Counted from the stretch's first letter, positions 6,086-13,780 are shown. The stretch: DNA of 17,071 nt from Thermodesulfovibrio sp. (GCA_027016675.1 JALUSH010000022.1:1-17071), one strand, 5' to 3'. Notes: generated from the sequence alone by a model not told the origin. Translations and numbers: made by a program.

Positions 6086-8719
6086 ATGGAGATCATAGTA
6101 TGCCACGTCAATGCTGATTTTGATTGCCTTTCTTCAATGGTAGGTGCAAAGAAGCTCTACCCTGACGCAAAGGCTGTTTTCCCTGGGTCCCAGGAGAGAA
6201 AGGTCAGGGAGTTCCTGGAGATATTTTCACCTGTTGATATTCTGAAGCTTAAGGATGTCAGGGATAAGAAGATAGAACGCATGATACTGGTTGATACCAA
6301 GAATGCCTCAAGACTAGGTCCCCTTGAGCCAATTGCAAGAGACCCGAATGTAAAGATCCATATATACGACCATCATCCCTTTAATAAAGATGACCTCAGA
6401 GGTGAACTGGAGATGATAGAGGAGGTGGGAGCAACAGCAACAATATTTGTAGAGATACTGAAGGAAAGGAAGATTGATATTACACCAATGGAGGCAACTG
6501 TAATGTGTCTTGGTATTTATGAGGAGACAGGGAGCCTGAGATTTCCATCCACCACTGTAAGAGACCTTCTTGCAGTGGCCTACCTGTTGAAAAAAGGGGC
6601 GAACCTGAACATTGTATCAGAGTACATAAAGATCGAGCTTGGAAAGGATGAACTGGACATCCTGAATGAACTCATGGAATCTTCCAGTGATATAACACTC
6701 TATGGTATCAGGATAAGAATTGTAAAGGCAGTGAGAAAGGACTATGTGGGAGACATAGCACCTCTGGCACACAGGATTATGGATATGGAGGATATTGATG
6801 GACTTATATTGTTGATGTCCATGGAGGGGAAGGTCATAGTGGTGGGCAGAAGCAGGGTGCCTGAGTTTGATGTCTCAAAGGTTCTGGAACCCCTTGGCGG
6901 CGGAGGACACCCTGTTGCAGCATCTGCAACACTGAAAGAAGAACCCCTTGAGCTGATAGAAGAGAGGATCATGGGTCTTATAAAATCGGTTGTAAGACCT
7001 CAGAAGGTGGTAAGTGATATTATGACATCACCTGTAATCACCATCCAGCACAGCAGGAGCATAAAAGAGGCTGAGGTATTGATGACTCGTTATGGGGTGA
7101 ATGTGTTGCCTGTGGTGGAAAAGAGCAGGTATTATGGTCTGATCAGCAGGGAGGTTGTTGAGAAGGCACTGCTCCATGGTTTTCGTGAAAGCCCTGTAAA
7201 GGAGTTTGCTACAACTGATGCGGAGACAACAGAGCCTCAAACACCTGTGAGTGAGGTGGAAAGGATAATGATTGAACAGAACCAGAGATTCATGCCGGTG
7301 GTGGAAGATTCAAAGGTAATCGGAGCCATAACAAGGACAGACCTCCTGCGAAACCTCTATGAGGAAACCCTGAGGAGGAGACGGATCACTGAGGAGGAGA
7401 CACAGTACAAGCCATCGATTGGCAGAAATATAAAACGACTCCTTGAGGAGAGATTCCCTTCAGAGGTGATCAGATTTCTCAGGGATGCAGGAGAGGTTGG
7501 TGACAGGCTTGGTTACTCTGTATATCTTGTGGGAGGTTCAGTTCGGGATATTTTGAGAGGGGAGAAAAACCTTGATATAGATTTAGTTGTAGAGGGAGAC
7601 GGTATAAATCTGGCCCAGATGCTTGCAGGAAAATACAACTCTGTCAAACTGATAACACACAGAAGATTTAATACAGCAAAACTGGTATTCAAAGAGGGAA
7701 TGCCTCATCCTGACTTTACTGTGGATATTGCCACTGCAAGAACAGAGTATTATGAAAAACCTGCCTCTCTTCCAAAGGTGGAGACATCTTCCATAAAAAA
7801 GGACCTGTATCGCAGGGATTTTACAATCAACACCTTGGCCGTCAAGCTCAATCAGAAGGATTTCGGACTGCTCATTGATTATTTTGGTGGACAGAGGGAT
7901 ATAAAAGAGGGGATAATAAGAGTACTTCATAATCTCAGTTTTATAGAAGACCCTACAAGGGCATTCAGGGCTGTCCGTTTTGCAGAACGATTTGGTTTCC
8001 GGATAAGCAAACACACTGAGAATCTGATAAAGTCTGCCCTGAGACTTAATCTGTTCGACAGTCTATCAGGCACAAGGATCTATGATGAGCTTGTTCTTAC
8101 CTTCAGCGAGACCAACCCTGTAGCAGCTCTGAAAAGGCTTGCTGAATACGGCCTTCTTGGTGTGATACACAGGAAACTGAAGTTCGACAAAAGGCTTGAG
8201 AGTATACTTAAGGCAATACATGAAAGTCTTACATGGTTTGATCTGCTTTTCCTTGATGAGGAGATAGAAAAACCCATAATTTATCTCAAAGGATTACTAA
8301 CTCCTCTTAATCTGAAAGAGACTCAGGAGGCTCTATTAAGGCTTTCAACACCACCTAAAAAGTCTAAAGAGATACTTGAAAGCAAGAAGATAGCATTTGA
8401 AACCATGAATGTCCTCACCACGGATGACCCGGTATTAATCTACAAGACCCTCAAACCTCTTAATCTTGAAACCATTCTTTATATAATGGCTATAGCGAGC
8501 AAGAAAAAGGTACAGAAGGCTGTATCCTATTATCTCCTTGAGTTACGAAAGGTAAGACCCTCACTCAGAGGGAGAGATCTTAAATCCATGGGTATTCCAC
8601 CTGGTCCAATATATTCAAGGATACTTGATGAGATAACAAAACAGATGCTTCTGGGACGGATAAGAACAAGGGATGAAGAAGTTCAATATGTGCTTACTCA
8701 TTATGTTAAAGGGCAATGA
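6086..8719 (+). CDS. DHH phosphoesterase-CBS-tRNA nucleotidyltransferase fusion
   Basis: This 877-residue protein joins three modules. Residues 1-300 are an NrnA-like DHH/DHHA1 phosphoesterase: HVNADFD (7-13), Asp70, DHH at 95-97, and the substrate-binding GGGGHPVAASA at 271-281. Residues about 305-425 are two CBS motifs, often adenine-nucleotide sensors. Residues about 450-877 are a class II tRNA nucleotidyltransferase/poly(A) polymerase: LVGGSVRD (481-488), metal ligands Asp497 and Asp499 in DIDLVVEG, RRDFTIN (576-582) and the base-recognition EDPTR (621-625). All catalytic residues I can place are present. Family knowledge: proteins of this layout occur in deep-branching bacteria and some deltaproteobacteria, and related enzymes in Aquifex add only the terminal A, with a second enzyme adding CC. 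Whether this one adds CCA, A or CC cannot be read here. It overlaps the RNA ligase gene by four bases. Confidence 0.93.
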   Translation: MEIIVCHVNADFDCLSSMVGAKKLYPDAKAVFPGSQERKVREFLEIFSPVDILKLKDVRDKKIERMILVDTKNASRLGPLEPIARDPNVKIHIYDHHPFNKDDLRGELEMIEEVGATATIFVEILKERKIDITPMEATVMCLGIYEETGSLRFPSTTVRDLLAVAYLLKKGANLNIVSEYIKIELGKDELDILNELMESSSDITLYGIRIRIVKAVRKDYVGDIAPLAHRIMDMEDIDGLILLMSMEGKVIVVGRSRVPEFDVSKVLEPLGGGGHPVAASATLKEEPLELIEERIMGLIKSVVRPQKVVSDIMTSPVITIQHSRSIKEAEVLMTRYGVNVLPVVEKSRYYGLISREVVEKALLHGFRESPVKEFATTDAETTEPQTPVSEVERIMIEQNQRFMPVVEDSKVIGAITRTDLLRNLYEETLRRRRITEEETQYKPSIGRNIKRLLEERFPSEVIRFLRDAGEVGDRLGYSVYLVGGSVRDILRGEKNLDIDLVVEGDGINLAQMLAGKYNSVKLITHRRFNTAKLVFKEGMPHPDFTVDIATARTEYYEKPASLPKVETSSIKKDLYRRDFTINTLAVKLNQKDFGLLIDYFGGQRDIKEGIIRVLHNLSFIEDPTRAFRAVRFAERFGFRISKHTENLIKSALRLNLFDSLSGTRIYDELVLTFSETNPVAALKRLAEYGLLGVIHRKLKFDKRLESILKAIHESLTWFDLLFLDEEIEKPIIYLKGLLTPLNLKETQEALLRLSTPPKKSKEILESKKIAFETMNVLTTDDPVLIYKTLKPLNLETILYIMAIASKKKVQKAVSYYLLELRKVRPSLRGRDLKSMGIPPGPIYSRILDEITKQMLLGRIRTRDEEVQYVLTHYVKGQ

Positions 8720-9819
8720 ATGACCTGCCGAAGATTATAAGAAACTATCTCCCTGAAGGTTCTTTGAACAAGGAGTACCTTCATCAGTATAAATATGGTG
8801 ACAGGGTGTTTTTCCGTCTCAAGAAGGATCTGAAGGCATATCCCAGGGGTACGGTGTTCTGGGAGGGGGGGATCCTTCATGGTTATCAGAGGATCAAGCG
8901 GATACTGAATCTTTCAGAAGGCATAGTTCGGTATTTCATAAATAAATTCTACCTGGAAGAAAAAATGGATGGTTATAACATACGGATAAAGAAGATCGAC
9001 AACAGGTTATATGCCTTCACCCGTGGCGGGCTGGTCTGTCCCTTTACAATGGACAGGCTGCAGGAACTTGTTGCATCAAACTTCTTTGAAAGGTATCCTG
9101 ATTACACATTATGTGGAGAGGTTGTGGGACCAGATAATCCTTACAATTCAGAGAGTGTTGGTTTTATAGATGAGGATATCAGATTTTATGCCTTTGATAT
9201 AAAGGACAGAGAGGGAAGAAGCATTCCTCTTTATGAGAGATACAGGATCTTTAAAGAGGAGAATATCCAGGCTGTCCGCAGGTGGGGGCCTTATTGCTCT
9301 GCAGACATAGAAAAGATAAAGGCCATAGTGCTTGAGCTGGACAGGGAAGGAAGAGAGGGTGTGGTTATCAAATCCATTGATGGTTCAGCAGAGGTAAAAT
9401 ATGTGACCCTTGGTTCATGTCTACGTGATATAGAGGCGACTGCTTCATTCTTTCCTGAACTGCCTGCTGGCTTTTATATGCAGAGGCTGATCAGACTACT
9501 TGCCATACTGGATGAGTTTGGATTCGCTCTAAATGAAGAGATAAAAAGCAGGATTGCCAATGCACTTCTTGAGCCCATGATGAAAACAATAAGAAATGTA
9601 AAAAGGGATGAACAGATAAAGGAGTTCTTCAGGATAAGGGTCAACAGTAAAGATACTGCTGATGCACTTATAAGACATCTAAGACGTATGGATGTGAATG
9701 CAAGGCTTGTTTCCATAGAGAGGGCAGGGAAACACTATCTCGCCACCTTTTACAGGGTATATCATAGGGGTGCAAGGCTTCTGAGAAAGAGGCTCAAGGG
9801 TCATGGATTTTATGACTGA
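8716..9819 (+). CDS. ATP-dependent RNA ligase, Pab1020/MthRnl (Rnl3) type
   Basis: The 367-residue product is an archaeal-type RNA ligase. The nucleotidyl-lysine motif I is EEKMDGYN, with Lys83 expected to carry AMP. Further motifs are CGEVVGPDNPYN (133-144), RFYAFDI (156-162), EGVVIKS (214-220) and VKY with Lys228 (motif V). A C-terminal helical region (about 240-367) matches the dimerisation/C-terminal part of this family, and the length is normal. Studied archaeal members form homodimers and join or circularise RNA ends with 5'-phosphate and 3'-hydroxyl. The start codon overlaps the stop of the tRNA nucleotidyltransferase fusion (ATGA), which suggests translational coupling and a shared RNA role. 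Its 3' end overlaps the convergent partner gene by 10 bases. I am sure of the family; the natural RNA substrate is unknown. Confidence 0.93.
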   Translation: MNDLPKIIRNYLPEGSLNKEYLHQYKYGDRVFFRLKKDLKAYPRGTVFWEGGILHGYQRIKRILNLSEGIVRYFINKFYLEEKMDGYNIRIKKIDNRLYAFTRGGLVCPFTMDRLQELVASNFFERYPDYTLCGEVVGPDNPYNSESVGFIDEDIRFYAFDIKDREGRSIPLYERYRIFKEENIQAVRRWGPYCSADIEKIKAIVLELDREGREGVVIKSIDGSAEVKYVTLGSCLRDIEATASFFPELPAGFYMQRLIRLLAILDEFGFALNEEIKSRIANALLEPMMKTIRNVKRDEQIKEFFRIRVNSKDTADALIRHLRRMDVNARLVSIERAGKHYLATFYRVYHRGARLLRKRLKGHGFYD

Positions 9820-10454
9820 GGAGCCACAAATTGCCCCTTGGCTTTTTTTATGCAGCTTAAGAGGTATTCTCTGAATTTTTCAGGAAACAACCATTTGATG
9901 CCCAACTTTTCTGCCCACTTTATTACCCCGTGATCAGCTGTTACAAGAAGGGCATCCAGTTCTCTTGCCAGCAATATGAGATCTACATCCTCTTTGGAGT
10001 CGATAATACCCTCTCTTAACGCCTCTCGATATTTTTTTCTCAATTCCTGGATTATCTCTCTTTCACTTTTTTTCCCAACCCTTCTGACTGCTGTTTCAGC
10101 TACTCTTAAACCTTTATTAATCCGTTCTCTAATGTCCTCGATCAACTCGTAAAGTAGAAAGGCAGGACAGCTCATCTCGTATTTGCTTGGAGGTTTCTGG
10201 TGAAGTATAACCAGCAGGTCACCAGATATCTTCTTCATATCAATAAAATGAAGCAGTTCCTTAAAGATTGACGGGGGCATATAGAATTCCATAATGGGAA
10301 TCTGTGCAGCAAGAAAAAGGAATCCTTCAAGGGCCTCTGTGGGTGTGTCACCAAAGTATCTTCTTACATCAGGATTAACAAACAGGCTTGTATCAAGAAC
10401 AACCCTGCCCACTTTGTAAGGAAGCTTTGTTTCTTTATTGACCTTTTCTTCCAT
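9810..10454 (-). CDS. RNA ligase partner protein, PIN-domain (UPF0278-like)
   Basis: The 214-residue product matches what I know as the RNA ligase partner family, a PIN-like protein that tends to occur in genomes carrying the Pab1020-type ligase. The four acidic PIN positions appear intact: Asp21 in VVLDTSLF, Glu66 in FKELLHF, Asp156 (or Asp158) in SKEDVDLILLA, and Asp174 in VTADHGVIKWAEKLGI. A metal-dependent endoribonuclease is therefore plausible, but I know of no proven activity. The middle (about 100-150) is a charged helical insert. The ATG shares one base with the stop of the LapA-LapB fusion (TGATG), so it is the last gene of the nadD run. The adjacent convergent gene is the RNA ligase itself, which supports the assignment. 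Unlike a VapC toxin, no small antitoxin gene precedes it. Confidence 0.9.
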   Translation of the reverse strand: MEEKVNKETKLPYKVGRVVLDTSLFVNPDVRRYFGDTPTEALEGFLFLAAQIPIMEFYMPPSIFKELLHFIDMKKISGDLLVILHQKPPSKYEMSCPAFLLYELIEDIRERINKGLRVAETAVRRVGKKSEREIIQELRKKYREALREGIIDSKEDVDLILLARELDALLVTADHGVIKWAEKLGIKWLFPEKFREYLLSCIKKAKGQFVAPQS

Positions 10455-11782
10455 CAGTCATGGACTTTTCTTTTTGCCTCGCATACCCCATGGATATTAA
10501 AATACAGGGAGTCCCAGTTTCCACAGGCAGGGCACCTTCCATGCCACTCATCAGATAGGACTCCACACTCTGAGCAGCACAGAGGGAGTTTCAATGCCCT
10601 TTTCATATCCACTATGCCTCTAAATATTTGTGCTGCCTCTTCAAAGTGGCCTCTTTTTATTGCTATGGCACCCCGAATCTTGTCCAGTTGAGGATAAAGC
10701 TTCTGATTGTCAATGCTTTCGATCAGTTCAAGTGCATCATCAAGCATCTCAAGCCTGTAGTATAGTTTGATAAGGAAATACTTCAGTATGCTATCATCTG
10801 GCCTCTGTGACAGGGCCTTTTTGTATATGGAGATGATTTTTGAAGGGTCTTCCTGTTCAAGAATTATCTCCTCCAGAGTGGCAAGTACGATTAATGAGCC
10901 TGTTTCTTCAAAGGTTTTTTTAAGATAATTAATGGCATCCTTCTGATGAGATTTTTTTATGAACACCTCAGCAATTCCTATATGAGCAGGTACAAAATCA
11001 TTATGTGACTTCAGGATTGATTTGAACATCTTTTTTGCCCTGTCCAGTTCACCTACATCAAGCAGACTCTTTGCTTCTTCATAGGTGTATCCAAGCAGTC
11101 TTTTTTCTTCCGAGGATTTCTCTTCGCTGTTTGATGTACGTTTCAGGATATCCTTCTGGATTTCAATTAACTCTCCCCATCTTTCCTTTATTTCAAGGAT
11201 ATCTCTCTTTTTCATGATTGCTGCTCTATTGAGTGGATCAGCCTTGAGAACCTCCTCAAGGTATTTCAGTGCATCATCGTATTGCTGCTGGATAATATAT
11301 ATCTCGGCTATCTTCAGTTTTGATCCAATGTGGTCAGGTTGAAAAGAGATGATCTTTCTGTAATACTCAAGGGCGTCCTTATAGTTGTTTTCATCAAAGG
11401 ATATCTCGGCAATTTTCATAAGACCTGATATATGTGCTTGCTCCAGACCAAGGAGCTCCTCAAGTTTCTTTCTGGCAAGCTCCCTTTTGCCTGAGTACAA
11501 TGCTGTGAGTGCTTCATTATATAATGATTGTAGTTTCTCGTGATGTTTTTGTTTCTTTTGTGCCTTTATATTTCTGATAAGCTTCTTTGTGTCACGGATT
11601 GTATAAAGTATAAACACAAAAAAGGCGCCTGACAGGGATGATACAAGTATAAATATAACCATGGGAATCTCGTACATATGGCTTTTTGAGAGTTTTATTG
11701 CTACCTCATTCTGGTTCAGAAAACCAAGATAGGCAATAAAACCAAGAAACAATATTAACAAAACAGCAAATACCTTTCCCAT
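10454..11782 (-). CDS. LapA-LapB fusion: membrane anchor, TPR repeats, rubredoxin-like zinc domain
   Basis: The 442-residue protein begins with a LapA (DUF1049)-type domain: a membrane helix at 4-22, the segment NQNEVAIKLS, and a second helix at about 40-61. A basic linker (65-82) leads to tetratricopeptide repeats over about 83-395, for example 116-149, 150-183, 230-263 and 264-297. The C-terminus carries a rubredoxin-like metal site with Cys403-x2-Cys406 and Cys417-x2-Cys420, as in LapB/YciM. In E. coli LapA and LapB are separate neighbouring genes; LapB recruits FtsH to degrade LpxC and so sets LPS level. Here one chain holds both parts. The start is ATG, overlapping the rlmH stop (TAATG), and the end overlaps the RNA ligase partner gene. 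The role in LPS control is inferred from domains; lpxC lies about 3.5 kb away. Confidence 0.88.
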   Translation of the reverse strand: MGKVFAVLLILFLGFIAYLGFLNQNEVAIKLSKSHMYEIPMVIFILVSSLSGAFFVFILYTIRDTKKLIRNIKAQKKQKHHEKLQSLYNEALTALYSGKRELARKKLEELLGLEQAHISGLMKIAEISFDENNYKDALEYYRKIISFQPDHIGSKLKIAEIYIIQQQYDDALKYLEEVLKADPLNRAAIMKKRDILEIKERWGELIEIQKDILKRTSNSEEKSSEEKRLLGYTYEEAKSLLDVGELDRAKKMFKSILKSHNDFVPAHIGIAEVFIKKSHQKDAINYLKKTFEETGSLIVLATLEEIILEQEDPSKIISIYKKALSQRPDDSILKYFLIKLYYRLEMLDDALELIESIDNQKLYPQLDKIRGAIAIKRGHFEEAAQIFRGIVDMKRALKLPLCCSECGVLSDEWHGRCPACGNWDSLYFNIHGVCEAKRKVHD

Positions 11783-12237
11783 TAGTAATGGTACTCCTTT
11801 CCATGTATAATGGTTAGTGCTCTGTACAACTGCTCAAGCAATATGAGTCGGGCCATTTCATGAGTAAAGGTCATTGGAGAAAGAGATAGTACCATATCTG
11901 CCTTTTCATATACCGTACTGTCAACACCAAAAGGTCCACCAAGTACAAAGGTCAGGTTGGTTTTTTTACTCACTAACCCGGCAAATTCCAGAGAATTCAT
12001 TAATATACCTCTTTCAGACAATAAAATGAAATCCTTTTTTACCGATTTAATTAGCCTCTCAGCATCTTTTTTGAGAGCCTTCGTTTTTGCTCCGCTATAT
12101 TTGTTTTCTTTTAATATTTTTATTTCTACATCTGCAAAGGGTCTCAGGAGTTTGATATACTTGTCAATACCTGCCTGTAAATAGCCCTCCTTTGTTTTAC
12201 CAATCCATATTATATTAATATGTTTTTTATAACCCAA
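11782..12237 (-). CDS. rlmH: 23S rRNA pseudouridine-1915 N3-methyltransferase (RlmH)
   Basis: RlmH is a SPOUT-class methyltransferase that methylates pseudouridine 1915 in helix 69 of 23S rRNA on assembled 70S ribosomes, using SAM. The knotted SAM-binding region is clear: LTFVLGGPFGVD at 94-105 and LSLSPMTFTHEMARLILLEQLYRA from 117 to 140, ending with GKEYHY. The usual last residues are YHK or YHH; the final Tyr here is a small variation. At 151 residues the length is normal. The start is TTG, 11 bases inside the end of rsfS, without a strong ribosome site, so translational coupling is likely. It sits in the common order nadD-rsfS-rlmH. Confidence 0.95.
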   Translation of the reverse strand: MGYKKHINIIWIGKTKEGYLQAGIDKYIKLLRPFADVEIKILKENKYSGAKTKALKKDAERLIKSVKKDFILLSERGILMNSLEFAGLVSKKTNLTFVLGGPFGVDSTVYEKADMVLSLSPMTFTHEMARLILLEQLYRALTIIHGKEYHY

Positions 12238-12580
12238 CTTCTATTCTCGGTGCATCAATCCATAATTTTTCAATCTCATAGTAACGTCTCGTTTCTTCTT
12301 CGAATACATGAACAATAACATCGCCGTAATCCATCAAAACCCATTTGCTGTTGGAATATCCCTCTATACCTGATGGTTTGACTCCTGCCTTCCTCAGTTG
12401 TTCTTCAATATAGTCTACTATGGTTCGTACCTGTGTGGTACTTTCACCTGAACAGATTACAAAATAGTCAGTCATTATGGTAAGCCCTGTCAACTGTAGA
12501 ACCTCTGTATCCTTTGCCTTTTTTTCAGAGGCTGCTTCAATTATGGCCTTCAGCTTTGCAATGGTTTCTAAGATAATCAC
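12227..12580 (-). CDS. rsfS: Ribosomal silencing factor RsfS
   Basis: RsfS (YbeB/Iojap family) binds ribosomal protein L14 on the 50S subunit and blocks joining with 30S, lowering translation when nutrients are short. The 117-residue product has the expected pattern: DTEVLQLTGLTIMTDYFVICSGES (24-47), VDYIEEQLRKAG (55-66), and the C-terminal WVLMDYGDVIVHVF (80-93) with RRYYEIEKLW (98-107). The start is GTG, overlapping the nadD stop as GTGA, and the end overlaps rlmH by 11 bases. The placement after nadD is typical of bacteria. Confidence 0.95.
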   Translation of the reverse strand: MIILETIAKLKAIIEAASEKKAKDTEVLQLTGLTIMTDYFVICSGESTTQVRTIVDYIEEQLRKAGVKPSGIEGYSNSKWVLMDYGDVIVHVFEEETRRYYEIEKLWIDAPRIEVGL

Positions 12581-13260
12581 CCCCTATAAAGATTGTTCTC
12601 GTTTATATAAGATATTACATTGTCAGGCAGTAGATATCTTACCGACCTTCCCTTTCTGATGGATTCACGTATGGAAGATGCTGATATATCAAGATTGGTA
12701 CATCTGAGTATAAGTGCCTTCTTTCCGGTAATTAACTCTAACATAAGGGTATCAGTTTCTTCTAAATGAGATGTGTTTTTTTTTACATAAGGAGACTCCA
12801 TTGCCTCACGCACATCATGATGTGCCCTTGTGACTATCACAAAATCAGTAAGCTCTATTATCTCCTCAGGTCTGTGCCACAGAGGCAGTTCAAGAAAGGA
12901 ATCCATTCCTAAAATAAATAAGGGATTGCGAAGTTGTTCTTCCTTAATAAGTATCTTTAATGTGTCAACTGTATAGGATATGCCTGTTCTTCTGCACTCC
13001 ATATCAGAGACGAGGAAATGTTCATTGTCAGAGACCGCCAGCTTAACCATATTAAATCTGTGTTCAGCATCTATTACATCCTTTGTTTTCAGGGGAGGTA
13101 TACAGGAGGGTATGAACATTATCCTCTCAAGGGATAGCCTTTCCCTCACCTCTTCAGCCACACGAAGGTGTCCAAAGTGTATGGGATTAAATGTGCCTCC
13201 AAATATTGCTATGTTGGTTTTAACTGTTTCTTTAAATTGGGCTATATCAGTTACTACCGT
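12577..13260 (-). CDS. nadD: Nicotinate-nucleotide adenylyltransferase (NadD), start unusual
   Basis: NadD transfers AMP from ATP to nicotinate mononucleotide, making deamido-NAD, in the cytoplasm. The nucleotidyltransferase signature GGTFNPIHFGH is at residues 21-31 in this model, ILGMDS at 116-121, and the second ATP motif ISASSIR at 192-198. The coding frame stays open upstream to a stop near 13295, yet has no ATG, GTG or TTG before the catalytic motif. The first normal start, GTG at 13161, would delete GGTFNPxHxGH and cannot make an active enzyme. I place the start at ACG (13260-13258) because a perfect AAGGAG sits six bases upstream (13272-13267). This gives 227 residues, slightly longer than usual. 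An ATA codon nearer the motif, a sequencing error, or a genuine ACG start are all possible. It heads the reverse run. Weak -10-like TATAGT (13284-13279) lies just upstream. Confidence 0.87.
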   Translation of the reverse strand, partial: TVVTDIAQFKETVKTNIAIFGGTFNPIHFGHLRVAEEVRERLSLERIMFIPSCIPPLKTKDVIDAEHRFNMVKLAVSDNEHFLVSDMECRRTGISYTVDTLKILIKEEQLRNPLFILGMDSFLELPLWHRPEEIIELTDFVIVTRAHHDVREAMESPYVKKNTSHLEETDTLMLELITGKKALILRCTNLDISASSIRESIRKGRSVRYLLPDNVISYINENNLYRG

Positions 13261-13266
13261 ATTGTT

Positions 13267-13272
13267 CTCCTT
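13267..13272 (-). promoter_or_regulatory. Shine-Dalgarno site that decides the nadD start
   Basis: On the minus strand these bases read AAGGAG, and six bases later comes ACG in the nadD frame. No other in-frame start codon is available upstream of the catalytic motif. The site is the main reason for placing the start at 13260. Confidence 0.6.
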
Positions 13273-13333
13273 AGATTGACTATAGTGTTTGAGTTATATT
13301 TTACTTAATTGAGTCCTTTAAATCAAGGATTTT

Positions 13334-13687
13334 ATGATACATGTTCCAGGCAGAGGTGGTGAAGAAGGCTATGTAGCAATACCGACAGTAACAAACACCA
13401 GCAACCTTATGTATCACCCTGATGGTTGAAAGAAAGAAGGTTTTGTTTTTAATATTTATCCCGATCCAGCGATAAAGTTCATACCACTACTTTAATTAAT
13501 TCTTCATTATTTTTACGGTTGTTTTTGGGATTTTTACAATTTAAACTCATTGCATCAATGGGCTGATGAAGCACCTCTGCCTGGCTCTAATATTCAATTA
13601 ACTCATGGGAAAGGGATTTATTTTCATTGGTATGAATTTTATGTTTCGTCAGACCCAGCCTTATTTACGTCTTTAAGATTATTTTAA
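13334..13687 (+). pseudogene. Possible decayed gene remnant, unknown family
   Basis: From ATG at 13334, which follows AAGGA (with a short spacer), one forward frame runs 117 codons to TAA at 13685-13687, broken only by TGA at 13427 and TAA at 13493. The translated pieces look protein-like (for example EEGYVAIPTVTNTSNLMYHP, then FVFNIYPDPAIKFIPLL, then WADEAPLPGSNIQLTHGKG and IYFHWYEFYVSSDPALF). I do not recognise the family. Three open pieces in one frame suggest a remnant, but chance cannot be excluded in AT-rich DNA. The first piece alone (13334-13429) could be a 31-residue small gene. Confidence 0.35.
13346..13584. repeat. Perfect 13-base inverted repeat, widely spaced
   Basis: CCAGGCAGAGGTG at 13346-13358 is the exact reverse complement of CACCTCTGCCTGG at 13572-13584, with 213 bases between. 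The match does not extend further on either side. The distance is too long for a terminator; it may mark the ends of a small mobile-element remnant or be an unrelated coincidence. Confidence 0.5.
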
Positions 13688-13732
13688 ACTCGATTATGAG
13701 TCAATCAGCAATTTGGGGGAATCTTACATCTG

Positions 13733-13761
13733 GATTTGGATATTTGCCGATTGGTTATAAT
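13733..13761 (+). promoter_or_regulatory. Possible tldD promoter
   Basis: A perfect TATAAT lies at 13756-13761, about 34 bases before the tldD ATG. The -35 region is poor: GATTTG at 13733-13738 with a 17-base spacer is the best fit. Transcription would start near 13768, leaving a leader that carries the AAAGGAGG site. Confidence 0.45.
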
Positions 13762-13780
13762 AGAGTCTGCTATAGATTGC

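Noticed and set aside
9810..10454. PIN protein as a VapC toxin of a toxin-antitoxin pair
   Set aside because: At 214 residues it is longer than VapC, no antitoxin-like small gene precedes it, and it adjoins the RNA ligase as expected for the partner family.
12577..13161. NadD starting at GTG 13161
   Set aside because: It would remove the catalytic GGTFNPxHxGH motif, which is encoded in the same frame just upstream.
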